A stretch of DNA of 64,000 nucleotides from Adlercreutzia agrestimuris (GCF_943193125.1 NZ_CALPCX010000002.1:372001-436000); one strand, 5' to 3'; numbered from the stretch's first letter, positions 46,058-56,224 are shown. Program-made: numbers and translations. Notes: generated by a model from the sequence alone, not told the origin.

Positions 46058-46738
46058 ATGAAGTTTTTCCTTGACACCGCCGACCTGGCCGAAATTGAAG
46101 AAGCGGCTTCGTGGGGAGTACTTGCAGGTGTAACCACCAATCCAACGCTTTATGCGCGTACCGGTGGTAAACTTGCGGACTTTCACAATCACATTAAGCG
46201 CATTTGTGAAATCGTTGATGGACCGGTTTCTGCCGAAAGTGTTGCAATGACGCGTGAGGAGATCATTCGTGACGGACGCGAGCTGGCAGCACTTGCTCCT
46301 AATGTGGTCGTGAAAGTTCCTACAATGATTGAGGGCCTGGCGGCAACCAAGCAACTGGCAAGCGAAGGTATTCCGGTAAACATGACCTTGTGCTTTACGG
46401 TGCCACAAGCCATTATGGCAGCTCGTGCTGGTGCTCGTTACATTTCGCCGTTTGTCGGTCGTTTTGATGACATCGCAGAAGACGGATTAGCCCAACTTGC
46501 AGATGTTATTGCAGCGCTTGGCAACTATGACTTCTCTGATGCAGGAGTAGCGGGCGAATCGGTTGAGGTTATTGCCGCTTCAGTACGTTCTCCGCATCAT
46601 GTGGCTCAAGCTGCCCTGATGGGCGCTGATATTGCTACGGTGCCTTTTGCTACTTTGAAAAAATGCGTACAGCATCCGCTCACTGATCGTGGTCTGGACT
46701 CATTCATGAAGGACTGGGAGAAAGTACAAAACGCATGA
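46058..46738 (+). CDS. Transaldolase-like fructose-6-phosphate aldolase (TalC/MipB family)
   Basis: 226 residues from ATG 46058 (AGAGAAGAGGA upstream). Family motifs FFLDTADLAEI, GVTTNPT, Schiff-base Lys86 in VVVKVP and TLCFTVPQA. The short size fits the TalC group, which acts as transaldolase or fructose-6-phosphate aldolase; which one cannot be told. Its stop overlaps the rho start (ATGA). Confidence 0.92.
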   Translation: MKFFLDTADLAEIEEAASWGVLAGVTTNPTLYARTGGKLADFHNHIKRICEIVDGPVSAESVAMTREEIIRDGRELAALAPNVVVKVPTMIEGLAATKQLASEGIPVNMTLCFTVPQAIMAARAGARYISPFVGRFDDIAEDGLAQLADVIAALGNYDFSDAGVAGESVEVIAASVRSPHHVAQAALMGADIATVPFATLKKCVQHPLTDRGLDSFMKDWEKVQNA

Positions 46739-48342
46739 GTGAAAACGAAGTAGAGAAGGAAAGTTCTGCGCCTGCTGCTGAAAAGCGCACTACTACTGCA
46801 GGTCGTTCACGTCGTAAGAGCGTGAAGGTACAATCTCGCTCCGCATCTGCGCGTAAGCAGACTGAGGAGACAGCCGAGAGCAGTGAAGAGAAACCTGCGC
46901 AAGCTAAAGAGCAAAAAACTGCTTCTGCCAAGGAGCAGAAAAGCCAAAAGCAGAGCAGCAAATCAAAGCAGCAAAAAAATCAGCGCCAGAACAACCACCA
47001 GAATCAAAACCAGCGCCGCAACCGTCGTCAGCACAACAACAATCGCGAGGTAGTGCCAAGCGTTTCAAAAGAAGAGTTGGCAAAGCTCAAGGTTGCTGAA
47101 CTTAAGGCGAAGGCAGCTGAGCTTGATCTGGACGTTACGGGTCTCAAAAAAGCTGAACTTATTGATGCGGTTTTTGATGCTTCAGTAAAAGCAGAAGGCT
47201 TCATTGAAGTTGAGGGTGTTCTGGACATTCTTGCAGATGGTTATGGCTTTTTGCGCACGCAAGGCTATCTGCCTTCTGAAACAGACTGCTACGTGGGTCT
47301 CTCAACGATTCGCCGCAATGGCCTGCGAAAAGGTGACTTGGTAACCGGTCAAACACGCCCAGCGCGTGAAAATGAAAAGTTCGCCGCAATCCAAAAAGTT
47401 TCTGCTGTAAATGGCAAGCCACTTGAAGAGTTGGGGCAACGTGTTCGTTTTGGTGATTTGACGCCGGTGTATCCCGACGAAGTGCTCACAATGGAGCATG
47501 GTAAAAACACCACAACGGCACGCGTGATAGACCTTGTTTCTCCCATTGGTAAAGGTCAGCGTGGTCTTATTGTTTCGCCTCCTAAGGCAGGCAAAACTAC
47601 CATCTTGAAAGATATTGCTGCTTCCATATCAGCAAATAATCCTGAAGTTCACTTGATGTGCCTTCTGGTGGACGAGCGCCCTGAAGAAGTTACTGATATG
47701 GAGCGCTCTATTCATGGTGAAGTCATTTCGTCTACCTTTGATATGCCAACTGAAAACCATATTGCGGTTGCTGAGTTGGTTATCGAACGCGCAAAGCGTC
47801 TGGTGGAAGATGGTCGTGATGTGGTAATCCTGCTTGACTCTATCACTCGTTTGGCACGCGCATATAACCTTGCACAGCCGGCTTCTGGTCGTATTCTGTC
47901 GGGCGGCGTTGATTCAACGGCACTTTACCCACCAAAGCGCTTTTTGGGAGCCGCACGCAATATTGAAAATGGCGGCAGTCTTACCATTTTGGCATCTGCT
48001 CTGGTGGACACGGGTTCAAAGATGGACGAGGTTATCTTTGAAGAGTTCAAAGGAACGGGTAATATGGAGCTCAAGCTTGATCGCAATCTGGCTGATCGCC
48101 GTATCTTCCCGGCAATTGACCCTGTTGCATCGGGAACGCGTAAAGAAGAGCTCTTGCTTGATATGCAGGAAGCACCACTTATTTGGGCAGTTCGTCGCAT
48201 TTTGGCAAATATGAATTCTACTGAGCGTTCTATGGATATGCTTATTAAGTCATTGAAGCAAACGGACAACAATCAAGAGTTTTTGATTCGCACGGCGAAA
48301 AAAGCTCAACAATCTAAGGGAGATGGTGTCATAGAGCTTTAA
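46735..48342 (+). CDS. rho: Transcription termination factor Rho with disordered N-terminal insertion
   Basis: 535 residues, ATG overlapping the aldolase stop. The first ~105 residues are low complexity, rich in Lys/Gln/Asn/Arg/Ser (…NQRQNNHQNQNQRRNRR…). A Rho-N-type helical pair (KEELAKLKVAELKAKAAEL) follows, then an RNA-binding OB domain and the RecA-like core: Walker A SPPKAGKTT, Walker B VVILLDSITRLARAYN. The extended N-terminus is common in Actinobacteria and could bind RNA or drive condensates. Encodes the helicase for Rho-dependent termination. Confidence 0.96.
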   Translation: MSENEVEKESSAPAAEKRTTTAGRSRRKSVKVQSRSASARKQTEETAESSEEKPAQAKEQKTASAKEQKSQKQSSKSKQQKNQRQNNHQNQNQRRNRRQHNNNREVVPSVSKEELAKLKVAELKAKAAELDLDVTGLKKAELIDAVFDASVKAEGFIEVEGVLDILADGYGFLRTQGYLPSETDCYVGLSTIRRNGLRKGDLVTGQTRPARENEKFAAIQKVSAVNGKPLEELGQRVRFGDLTPVYPDEVLTMEHGKNTTTARVIDLVSPIGKGQRGLIVSPPKAGKTTILKDIAASISANNPEVHLMCLLVDERPEEVTDMERSIHGEVISSTFDMPTENHIAVAELVIERAKRLVEDGRDVVILLDSITRLARAYNLAQPASGRILSGGVDSTALYPPKRFLGAARNIENGGSLTILASALVDTGSKMDEVIFEEFKGTGNMELKLDRNLADRRIFPAIDPVASGTRKEELLLDMQEAPLIWAVRRILANMNSTERSMDMLIKSLKQTDNNQEFLIRTAKKAQQSKGDGVIEL

Positions 48343-48382
48343 GATTCGTCACAGTATCTTTAGCTTCATGGAACCATCGTGA

Positions 48383-48407
48383 AACCGCGCTGAAAGAGCG
48401 CGGTTTT
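48383..48407 (+). terminator. Terminator after rho
   Basis: AACCGCGCT / AGCGCGGTT, 9-bp stem, 5-nt loop GAAAG, then TT. Confidence 0.75.
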
Positions 48408-48456
48408 GCCACGTATGGGGTAGTATTAGCCTGATACGTATTGAGAAGGGATCAAT

Positions 48457-49512
48457 ATGGATAACAACTTCCAAAATCAAGGGTGGGAACAACCTTCTTC
48501 GCCCCAACAACCACAACCACCTCAACAACCGCAGGCTGCTGCTCCTTTCCCTCCGCAGCCCCCTCAAGGGCAGCCCGTGTATGGCGCGCCTGGTATGCCG
48601 CAGTATGTGCAGGCACCTGTTGTAGCGCAGCCTAAAAAGAGCCATGGCTGGATTGTGGCACTTGTTTGCATCATTGCCGCTTTTCTGCTTATGGCAATTG
48701 GCATGTGGTCATGTACCTCAATTGCAAACACTTCTGTGAGCATGTTAAATCCTTTAGATGGTATGTCTTCATCTCTGTATGATTCAGACGTTGATTACCT
48801 CTCCGAAGACGCTATTGCAGTTATTAATATTGATGGCTCTATTGCCTATGACGGATCAACCTGCTCACCTGAAGGTTTAAAAGAACAGCTTGATATTGCT
48901 TCGGAGAATCGCCATATCAAAGGGGTGGTTTTGCGCGTAGATTCTGGCGGTGGTACCGCTACAGCTGGTGAAGAAATGGCCGCGTATGTTCGTGAATTTG
49001 ATAAACCTATTGTTGTTTCCAGTGCTTCCATGAACGCTTCTGCTGCCTATGAAATCTCAAGTCAGGCTGATTATATTTTCACCGCAAAAACCAGTGCAAT
49101 TGGCGCTATTGGTACTGCCTTGCAGCTAACTGACATGTCAGGGTTGATGGACAAGCTTGGTATTAGCATAGACACTATTACTAGTTCTGAGAATAAAGAC
49201 TCAAGCTACGGATATCGTCCTTTGACTGAAGAAGAGCGCGAGTATTATCAATCCATGGTCAATCAGATCAATGAAACATTTATTGATACTGTTGCCCAAG
49301 GTAGAGATATGAGTGTTGAAGAAGTTCGCGAACTTGCAACAGGTATGACTTTTACCGGTATGGAAGCTGTTGAAAACGGTCTTGCAGATGAGATTGGCTT
49401 GCGTGAAGATGCGCTTGATAAAGCTGCTGAACTTGCGGGTATCTCTACTTACACCGTGGTTGAACTGACCTCGTATGATTATGATTTTTCCAGTTTGTTA
49501 GGCATGATTTAA
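48457..49512 (+). CDS. sppA: Signal peptide peptidase SppA, S49 family
   Basis: 351 residues. A ~60-residue Gln/Pro-rich cytosolic start, one TM at ~63-88, then the S49 catalytic domain: LRVDSGGGTA, nucleophile region MNASAAYEIS (Ser), and catalytic Lys in SSENKDSSYGYRPLTEEE. It cleaves remnant signal peptides in the membrane and may also trim antibiotic peptides. Short Bacillus-like form. ATG after GAGAAGGGATC. Confidence 0.93.
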   Translation: MDNNFQNQGWEQPSSPQQPQPPQQPQAAAPFPPQPPQGQPVYGAPGMPQYVQAPVVAQPKKSHGWIVALVCIIAAFLLMAIGMWSCTSIANTSVSMLNPLDGMSSSLYDSDVDYLSEDAIAVINIDGSIAYDGSTCSPEGLKEQLDIASENRHIKGVVLRVDSGGGTATAGEEMAAYVREFDKPIVVSSASMNASAAYEISSQADYIFTAKTSAIGAIGTALQLTDMSGLMDKLGISIDTITSSENKDSSYGYRPLTEEEREYYQSMVNQINETFIDTVAQGRDMSVEEVRELATGMTFTGMEAVENGLADEIGLREDALDKAAELAGISTYTVVELTSYDYDFSSLLGMI

Positions 49513-49524
49513 GGAGTTATTCGC

Positions 49525-51606
49525 ATGACCATGCCCACTCAAAACACCTCTCTTCCCCAAGAAGATGCTTCATTGTTGTCCGAGAGCTCAACGATGCGTA
49601 CTACGGCACCTGCATGGCCTAAGCGTGTTGTGGTGACTGCAGGTATGCCTTACGGCAATAAGCCGCTGCATTTTGGTCATATTGGCGGCGTTTTTGTACC
49701 TGCTGACGCTTTTGCGCGTTTCTTGCGGGATCGTATTGGCAAAGAGAATGTTCGCTTTATTAGCGGCACAGACTGTTTTGGTTCGCCTATTAACGAAGGA
49801 TATCGGAAGCTTGTTGAAGCAGGCGAATTTGAGGGCACCATTGAAGATTACGTCTTAAAGAATCATGAGGCTCAAAAGCAAACGCTTGCCGCCTATGATA
49901 TTTCACTCTCTATTTATGAGGGTTCAAACATTGGTCATTCAGGCGACGTACATCAGCTTATTTCTGAGAAGTTTATTGAAAAGCTTCATGAGAATGGCTG
50001 GCTTCAGCGCAAATCTACCTTGCAATTCTTTGATCCTGAGGCGGATACGTTCTTGAATGGGCGTCAGGTTGTTGGCCGCTGTCCTGTACAAGGCTGTAAA
50101 TCTGAACACGCCTATGCCGATGAGTGTGACCTTGGTCATAGCTATGCGCCAGAAGATCTCATTGCGCCAAAATCTTCCATTACTGGGGTAACGCCAGAAA
50201 TGCGTCCTGTTGATAATTGGTATTTTGATCTTCCTGCCTTCAGGGACTTCCTATTGAGTTTGGTTGCAGATCTTGAAGCTGATCCTGAAATTCGCGCGAT
50301 TGTCCCACAAACAATCAAGGAATTCTTGGCGCCTCCTGTGATGTATGTCAAATGCGAAGAGCGTGAGCATTTTGATGCTATTGCAAAGAACTTGCCGCCT
50401 TTTGAGTTGCGAGAGGCACAGAAAGGCAAGCAGAGCTTTGAGGTGGAGTTTGCCACAATTGACGAGCGCGATGAGGCACGCAAAGTACTTGAAGCTGAAT
50501 CTATTCGTTTTAGAACTGGCAAGACGCTTGTACCATTCCGCATTACTGGAAACATTGAGTGGGGAGTCAAAGCCCCTGTCATTGATGGTCTTGAAGGCCT
50601 TACGGTGTGGTGTTGGCCAGAGAGCTTATGGGCGCCTATGTCGTTTACAATGGCCATCAATGACAAAATGGGACTTCCGCGTGGGAGCTGGCGTGATTTC
50701 TGGTGCGATGAAGAAGCGTGCGTCTATCAGTTTATTGGGCAAGACAATCTTTACTTCTATGGTGTTGCGCAGCCTGCTTTGATTGAAGCACTTCGCCCTG
50801 GTGACATCTTGTCACCAGGTGAGACGGAAAACCCCATTCGCCAAACGCGTCTTGTTGCGAACCATCATATTTTGTTCGGCGACAAAAAGGCATCTTCGTC
50901 AGGAGCTGTAAAGCCTCCTACTGCTGATGCGTTGTTGGACTATTACACGGTTGATCAGCTTCGTGCGCACTTCTTGGCACTTGGGCTTGATCAGAAATCG
51001 GTGGGCTTTAAGCCGAAGGTGTTTGATCCAGATGAAGCAAAGCGCAATGATCCTCGTGTAGCTGACCCGGTTTTAAAAGAGGGTACGCTGTTAACGAATG
51101 TGTTTAATCGCTTGGCGCGCAGCTGCTTTTATGAGGCGCAGAAAAACTTTGAAGGTTACATGCCGCTGGGAGCAATTACTCCTGAGGTGCGCCGCAAAGT
51201 TTTCGATACGTTTGTTGAATATGACCAGCTTATGTATAAGGTTGAACTGCATTCCATCATGACATTGATGGACCAGTTCATTCGCTATGCCAACAAATAC
51301 TGGACCGATGGGATTAAGGCTGCTGAAGATGCGCAGGATCAAGATATGCGTCGACAAGTGCTTATTGATTCGTTCTATCTTTTGCGCGTGGCAACGCTTT
51401 TGATGCATCCTGTTGTTCCTGCAAGTACCGAGCGGATTTGCGACTATTTAAGCTTTGAATTTGATGACTTCTTCAGCTGGAATTACGATTTTGATTCATG
51501 CGAAGAGCTTTGCTCAGCTGGGGAGATCTCTGAGGGCAAGCATCGCATCCGAGAGCTGCCGCCTCGTTTTGATTTCTTTGCAAAGCATCCAAGCCAATTT
51601 AAGTAA
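49525..51606 (+). CDS. metG: Methionyl-tRNA synthetase-like class I synthetase with degenerate KMSKS
   Basis: 693 residues, ATG 49525 with AAGGAGTTA. HIGH-type motif LHFGHIGG (~residues 50-57), a MetRS-type zinc segment CPVQGC…CDLGH, and the domain layout of MetRS with an anticodon-binding helical domain (NVFNRLARS). The KMSKS position reads KKASSSG (~50885-50904), lacking the second Lys, and the insert region of the zinc knuckle has a Cys-to-His change. Residues 1-33 are a non-conserved extension. It probably charges tRNA-Met, but the degenerate catalytic loop leaves open a paralogue role. Confidence 0.8.
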   Translation: MTMPTQNTSLPQEDASLLSESSTMRTTAPAWPKRVVVTAGMPYGNKPLHFGHIGGVFVPADAFARFLRDRIGKENVRFISGTDCFGSPINEGYRKLVEAGEFEGTIEDYVLKNHEAQKQTLAAYDISLSIYEGSNIGHSGDVHQLISEKFIEKLHENGWLQRKSTLQFFDPEADTFLNGRQVVGRCPVQGCKSEHAYADECDLGHSYAPEDLIAPKSSITGVTPEMRPVDNWYFDLPAFRDFLLSLVADLEADPEIRAIVPQTIKEFLAPPVMYVKCEEREHFDAIAKNLPPFELREAQKGKQSFEVEFATIDERDEARKVLEAESIRFRTGKTLVPFRITGNIEWGVKAPVIDGLEGLTVWCWPESLWAPMSFTMAINDKMGLPRGSWRDFWCDEEACVYQFIGQDNLYFYGVAQPALIEALRPGDILSPGETENPIRQTRLVANHHILFGDKKASSSGAVKPPTADALLDYYTVDQLRAHFLALGLDQKSVGFKPKVFDPDEAKRNDPRVADPVLKEGTLLTNVFNRLARSCFYEAQKNFEGYMPLGAITPEVRRKVFDTFVEYDQLMYKVELHSIMTLMDQFIRYANKYWTDGIKAAEDAQDQDMRRQVLIDSFYLLRVATLLMHPVVPASTERICDYLSFEFDDFFSWNYDFDSCEELCSAGEISEGKHRIRELPPRFDFFAKHPSQFK

Positions 51607-51644
51607 GATGCACACTCGCAGGCAAACAAGACTAAGGCACAGCA

Positions 51645-52130
51645 TTGCAACACGTTGATATTTATTCAGATGGTTCCTCGCGTGGCAACCCCGGTCCGGG
51701 AGGTTATGGGACGGTGCTTCGTTTTCGTGATGAAGCAGGGGTTGCCCACGAAAAGGAATTGAGCTGCGGGTATGCACATACTACCAACAATAGAATGGAG
51801 CTTTTGGGTGCTATTGTGGGCCTCGAGGCACTGAAGCGTCCTTGTGAAGTGACGCTCTATACCGACTCTCAGTATGTCGTTAATGCGTTTGAACAGCACT
51901 GGATTGATGGTTGGATTCAAAAGGGTTGGAAAAACGCACAAAAGCAGCCTGTAAAGAATAAAGATTTATGGCAGCGCCTTCTTGCGGCCAAGAAACAACA
52001 TGATGTTACTTTTGTCTGGGTAAAAGGACATGCAGGGCATAAAGAGAACGAGCGGTGCGATACATTAGCCACGCTTGCTGCTGACGGCACATCGCTTTGT
52101 AAAGATGAAGGTTTTGAAGCTCATTTATAA
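51645..52130 (+). CDS. rnhA: Ribonuclease HI
   Basis: 161 residues, TTG start (weak TAAGGC). Catalytic set [48 protein letters not shown], with the usual H124-equivalent region [11 protein letters not shown]. Degrades RNA in RNA-DNA hybrids. Confidence 0.94.
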   Translation: MQHVDIYSDGSSRGNPGPGGYGTVLRFRDEAGVAHEKELSCGYAHTTNNRMELLGAIVGLEALKRPCEVTLYTDSQYVVNAFEQHWIDGWIQKGWKNAQKQPVKNKDLWQRLLAAKKQHDVTFVWVKGHAGHKENERCDTLATLAADGTSLCKDEGFEAHL

Positions 52131-52240
52131 TAATCCACATGATTTAGTGTTTTCTTGCAATCTGGTTCCACATCATGATGGGTTTTGTTACCATGCATGA
52201 AACATCGATGCGCCATATTTAGGTGCAAGAGAGGTTTCTC

Positions 52241-53404
52241 ATGGTGAATTCTATTTCGCACGCAGGGCGTCGCGTCAGTGTCATACTTTTTGCAGTCGTG
52301 CTTTTTGTGGCGTTGTGGGTACCTGCCCAAGCTCAGGCAGCTCCAACGTCAAGTGAAAAACAAGCAGAAGCACAAGCAGCACTCATTTCGCTCAATGCAA
52401 TGCAGTCAACACTTGAGCAAGCGTCTAACGATTATTATTTGGCGCTTGACGAAATGGAATCTGCGCAAGCAGCATGTGAAGAGGCACAAGCGCGCATTGA
52501 TAGTGCTACTGAAGAAATTGCCGGGCTCCAAGAACGCTTGGGTAAACGAGTGAATCGTATGTACAGAGATGGTAGTGCGTCGTTTCTTGATGTGCTTTTA
52601 GGTGCAACGTCATTCAATGAGCTTTCTTATGCATGGGATATCTTGATGAGCATCAACGAAAGCGATGCTGATTTAGTGCGTCAAACTAAAGCTCTTCGTG
52701 AAGAGATTGCGTCGCAAAAAGCAATCCTCGATGAGCAGAGTCAGCGTGCTGCCGAAAAGACAGAAGAAGCTCGTCAGATTCAGGCTGAAGCTGAAGCAAC
52801 GGTTGCAAATATTCAAGCAACCTATGATGGTTTAAGTGCTGAGGCAGCTGAATTGTTAGAACAAGAGCGTCAGGCGCAGATTGCAGCTGAAGAGGCTGCA
52901 GCGCAAGCCGTGGTTGATGCAGCTATTGCAGATGCGCAAGCCAACCAGAACCGCAGTGCGCAAGCTCAAGTCGAAAGTCCAGATCAACCTTTAGAGGGTG
53001 GTGCTGCCTCAGATTCGCAAGATGATTCTTCGTCTGACCAGCAAAACTCTCAACAAGCACCGTCTTTTACGCCGTCATATGATGCTGTAACAGGAAATGC
53101 GATAGTTGATAGAGCGTATGGATGCTTGGGCGCGGGGTATGAGTACAATACGTGCGGTCCTTCTACCTTTGACTGTTCAGGGTTGGTTAGTTATGCGCTC
53201 ACGGGTAGTTACACGCGCGTAGGTTCTACCTATACCTTTATGAATTATCCGCAAGTAAGTGACCCGCAGCCAGGTGATATTGCGGTTAATGCTGAACATT
53301 GCGGTATTTATATCGGTGGGGGACAGATGATTCATGCGGCAACTTATGGCGTAGGTGTCATTACTGGTCCTGTGCAAGGTGGCATGATTTTTGTCCGTCC
53401 TTAA
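52241..53404 (+). CDS. Secreted NlpC/P60 peptidoglycan hydrolase with coiled-coil
   Basis: 387 residues from ATG 52241 (AGAGAGG upstream). Signal peptide to AQA; a long coiled coil at ~30-230 (PcsB/RipA-like), an acidic Ser/Gln linker, then an NlpC/P60 domain at ~275-387: Cys in FDCSGLV, His in EHCGIYIG and His in MIHAATYG. It likely cuts peptidoglycan stem peptides during division or remodelling. It stands alone with a hairpin after it. Confidence 0.93.
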   Translation: MVNSISHAGRRVSVILFAVVLFVALWVPAQAQAAPTSSEKQAEAQAALISLNAMQSTLEQASNDYYLALDEMESAQAACEEAQARIDSATEEIAGLQERLGKRVNRMYRDGSASFLDVLLGATSFNELSYAWDILMSINESDADLVRQTKALREEIASQKAILDEQSQRAAEKTEEARQIQAEAEATVANIQATYDGLSAEAAELLEQERQAQIAAEEAAAQAVVDAAIADAQANQNRSAQAQVESPDQPLEGGAASDSQDDSSSDQQNSQQAPSFTPSYDAVTGNAIVDRAYGCLGAGYEYNTCGPSTFDCSGLVSYALTGSYTRVGSTYTFMNYPQVSDPQPGDIAVNAEHCGIYIGGGQMIHAATYGVGVITGPVQGGMIFVRP

Positions 53405-53406
53405 AG

Positions 53407-53427
53407 AAGGGACAAAAACCTGTCCTT
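53407..53427 (+). terminator. Weak hairpin after NlpC/P60 gene
   Basis: AAGGGACA / TGTCCTT with one bulged G and a 6-nt loop; no T-tract. Confidence 0.3.
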
Positions 53428-53478
53428 GTTGCCGAAATGCTTGTGTAGCAACAGATAAAGTTAGCTGCCAGGTTAAAA

Positions 53479-54069
53479 CTACACTTCACGCTCAACTGCT
53501 TGAGTGATAGCAGCTTTTAATAGGTCAATACCAGTTCCTTTTTCTGATGAAGTTACTACCATGTCAACTGAATCAGGAAGATTGAGCGCTCGCTTGATGA
53601 CTGCTTTTTGTTTGAGCTGTTGTTGACGGGAGAGCTTATCTGCTTTGGTGAGCACCACCAAGTAAGGAAGTTCAGCGTCTTGCAAAAACTCAATCATGGC
53701 ATGGTCAAGATCACTTGGGTTATGGCGAATATCTATAAGAGATACTACTAAGGCAAAATTGCGATCTTGATTAAAGTAACCTTCAATGAGTTCAGACCAT
53801 CTACCTTTATCAGCTTTTGACACTTGGGCAAAACCATATCCTGGTAAATCAACGAAGCGCACGTCTTGAGAGTTAAAGAAATTGATCGTAGCGGTTTTTC
53901 CAGGGGTTTGTGAAACCTTTGCAAGACCTTTACGATTGAAGAGTTTGTTGATGAGCGAAGACTTGCCGACGTTTGAACGACCCGCAAACGATACCTCTGG
54001 AAGCGTTGAGGGGGGCAGCTGGCTTGATACGCCAAATGAGCGTTCAAAAGTGACATTGTTGAAATTCAT
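53479..54069 (-). CDS. engB: Ribosome biogenesis GTPase EngB (YsxC)
   Basis: 196 residues. G1 GRSNVGKSSLI, G2 T in TPGKTATINFF, G3 DLPGYGFAQ, G4 TKADKLS, G5 TSSEKGTG. Assembles the 50S subunit. Single gene, convergent with the NlpC/P60 gene. Confidence 0.96.
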   Translation of the reverse strand: MNFNNVTFERSFGVSSQLPPSTLPEVSFAGRSNVGKSSLINKLFNRKGLAKVSQTPGKTATINFFNSQDVRFVDLPGYGFAQVSKADKGRWSELIEGYFNQDRNFALVVSLIDIRHNPSDLDHAMIEFLQDAELPYLVVLTKADKLSRQQQLKQKAVIKRALNLPDSVDMVVTSSEKGTGIDLLKAAITQAVEREV

Positions 54070-54124
54070 TGGTGCTCCAAACGTCGGTAGTTAGTAGTGT
54101 CTATAGTAACTTACTTATGGACGC

Positions 54125-54152
54125 TTGCAAACGCACGGTGGCGTGGTATACT
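54125..54152 (+). promoter_or_regulatory. Sigma-70-type promoter of rpsB-tsf
   Basis: TTGCAA (54125-54130), 16-bp spacer, TATACT (54147-54152). It gives a leader of ~105 nt before rpsB; ribosomal protein leaders of this length are often autoregulated, but no S2 site can be proven by eye. Confidence 0.75.
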
Positions 54153-54266
54153 TCAACGGTTTCTGTATTACACATGTATGTGCGACTCACGCCGCCAGTG
54201 GCCACCGAAAAAGGCTGCGGATGTTGGGGATGACCACATACAGAGGACTAACGAATGGAGAAAGTC

Positions 54267-55091
54267 ATGGCGAAAGTCAGCATTAAATCGCTGCTCGATG
54301 CAGGCAGCCACTTCGGCCATCAAACGCGCCGTTGGAATCCGAAAATGCGTCCCTACATCTTTGGGAGCCGCGGAGATATCTACATCATCGATCTTAAGCA
54401 AACCCTCGTAGGTCTTGATCAGTCTTACACTTTTGTATCTGAGTTGGCTCGCAAAGGTGGCACCGTTTTGTTCGTTGGCACCAAAAAGCAAGCTCAAGAA
54501 GCTGTTGCAGATGCTGCTAACAAGTGCGGTATGCCGTATGTAAATGCACGCTGGTTGGGCGGCATGCTCACCAACTTCGTAACCATTCGCTCTCGCGTTA
54601 ATCGCATGGAAGAGCTTGAGGCTATGGAGGCTGATGGTCGCATGGCGCTGCTGCCGAAGAAGGAGCAAATCCTGCTTCGCAAAGAGCTCTCTAAACTGCA
54701 GACCAACCTCAATGGCATTCGCAATATGAAGCGCGTTCCGGATGCAATTTTTGTTGTAGACACCAACCGTGAAGGCATTGCTATCCACGAGGCTCGTCGT
54801 CTGAACATCCCTGTTGTTGGCACGCTTGATACCAACTGTGACCCGGATGACGTTGATTATGGTATTCCTGCAAACGACGACGCAATCCGTTCTGTTCGTT
54901 TGCTGACCGACTTCATTGCTGACGCTGTTATTGCTGGTGCTGGTGCACCGGTTAGCGTTGAGGAAATGGCTGGCGCAGCTGATGCTGAAGGTGACGTAGC
55001 TGTTGAGGCAGCTGTTGAGACCACTACGCCGGCAGAGGCTGTTGCTGAGGCTGCAGCTGACGCAGCTGCTCTTGCTGCAGACAACGCATAG
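54267..55091 (+). CDS. rpsB: 30S ribosomal protein S2
   Basis: 274 residues from ATG 54267 (GGAG six bases before; ATG 54255 is part of the leader). Motifs [37 protein letters not shown] and the ending [11 protein letters not shown]. The Ala/Glu-rich tail extends ~45 residues past the usual end. Paired with tsf, as in most bacteria. Confidence 0.98.
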   Translation: MAKVSIKSLLDAGSHFGHQTRRWNPKMRPYIFGSRGDIYIIDLKQTLVGLDQSYTFVSELARKGGTVLFVGTKKQAQEAVADAANKCGMPYVNARWLGGMLTNFVTIRSRVNRMEELEAMEADGRMALLPKKEQILLRKELSKLQTNLNGIRNMKRVPDAIFVVDTNREGIAIHEARRLNIPVVGTLDTNCDPDDVDYGIPANDDAIRSVRLLTDFIADAVIAGAGAPVSVEEMAGAADAEGDVAVEAAVETTTPAEAVAEAAADAAALAADNA

Positions 55092-55170
55092 TAAGTGCCC
55101 TGAGGGGTATGTATCGTGAAACTGCGCTGTTTGAGTAGTTTCGCACTATAAACGAGAGAAAGGTATACCT

Positions 55171-56037
55171 GTGGCTGACATTACTGCATCCATGGTTAAA
55201 GAACTTCGTGAGATGACCGACGCTGGCATGATGGAGTGCAAAAAAGCACTCGTTGAGGCTGAAGGCGATATGGAAAAAGCCGTTGATGTTCTTCGTACGC
55301 GTGGTCTTGCTGCGGTAGCTAAGAAGGCTGGTCGTGCAACCAACGAAGGCACCGTTATGACGGTTGTTTCTGATGACTGCACGCGTGGCGCAATGGTTGA
55401 GCTCAACTGCGAAACTGACTTCGTTGCTATGAACGACAAGTTCAAGGCATACGCTGAGCGCATTGCTACGGCTGCTCTTGCTGCAGATGCTCAAGATGTT
55501 GAGGCGCTTAAAGCTGCTGACTGCGACGGTGAGACCGTTGAGGCGGTTGTTACTGACGCAATTCATGTAATGGGCGAGAACACTCAGATCGCTCGCGTTG
55601 CTGTTGTAAGCGGTGACGGTGTTGCTTCCTACATTCATGGTGGCGGCAAGATTGGTGTTTTGGTTGTGTTTGATCTTGAGGGTATTGACCCGGCATCTGA
55701 TGCTTTCAAGGCATACGGTCGCGACATTGCTATGCAAGTAGCTGCAGCATCTCCAGTTGCTGCTAACCGCGATGCTGTTGATCCGAGCATCGTTGAGCAT
55801 GAGAAGTCAATTTACATGGCTCAAGCTGCTGAGTCTGGCAAGCCTGAAGCAATTCAAGAGAAGATGGCAACTGGTCGTCTGGAGAAATTCTTCAAAGAGA
55901 ACGTGCTTACCGAGCAACAGTACGTTAAGGATCCCGACAAGACAGTTACTGAGTACACCAATGAAGTTGCTGCATCTTTGGGTGGAGCTATCAAGATTGC
56001 TGACTTCAAGCGTTTTGTTCTTGGTGAAGAGGCTTAA
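55171..56037 (+). CDS. tsf: Elongation factor Ts
   Basis: 288 residues, GTG start after GAGAGAAAGG. KELREMTDAGMMECKKAL is the EF-Ts N-terminal UBA-like domain, with CDFVA-type core motif ELNCETDFVAMN. Exchanges nucleotide on EF-Tu. A small hairpin-like segment (GTGAAACT … AGTTTCGCAC, 55114-55144) separates it from rpsB and may set their ratio. Confidence 0.98.
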   Translation: MADITASMVKELREMTDAGMMECKKALVEAEGDMEKAVDVLRTRGLAAVAKKAGRATNEGTVMTVVSDDCTRGAMVELNCETDFVAMNDKFKAYAERIATAALAADAQDVEALKAADCDGETVEAVVTDAIHVMGENTQIARVAVVSGDGVASYIHGGGKIGVLVVFDLEGIDPASDAFKAYGRDIAMQVAAASPVAANRDAVDPSIVEHEKSIYMAQAAESGKPEAIQEKMATGRLEKFFKENVLTEQQYVKDPDKTVTEYTNEVAASLGGAIKIADFKRFVLGEEA

Positions 56038-56083
56038 TTGTAGTTTGCAAGGCGTCTTAGCCTTTGCAGGTTTTTAAGTTGAT

Positions 56084-56117
56084 AAGGGTTTGCGGTTTTC
56101 TCTGCAAACCCTTTTTT
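56084..56117 (+). terminator. Terminator after rpsB-tsf
   Basis: AAGGGTTTGC / GCAAACCCTT, perfect 10-bp stem, 10-nt loop, then TTTT. Confidence 0.93.
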
Positions 56118-56224
56118 GTATGCGCGCTCATGAATGGTTTTGTTTTCATTGCGAAGCCGCCGCTTACCCTTGAGCTCATTTCATATAATGGTGCCACCGA
56201 AAAACACTTACCCGGAGGAAGAAT

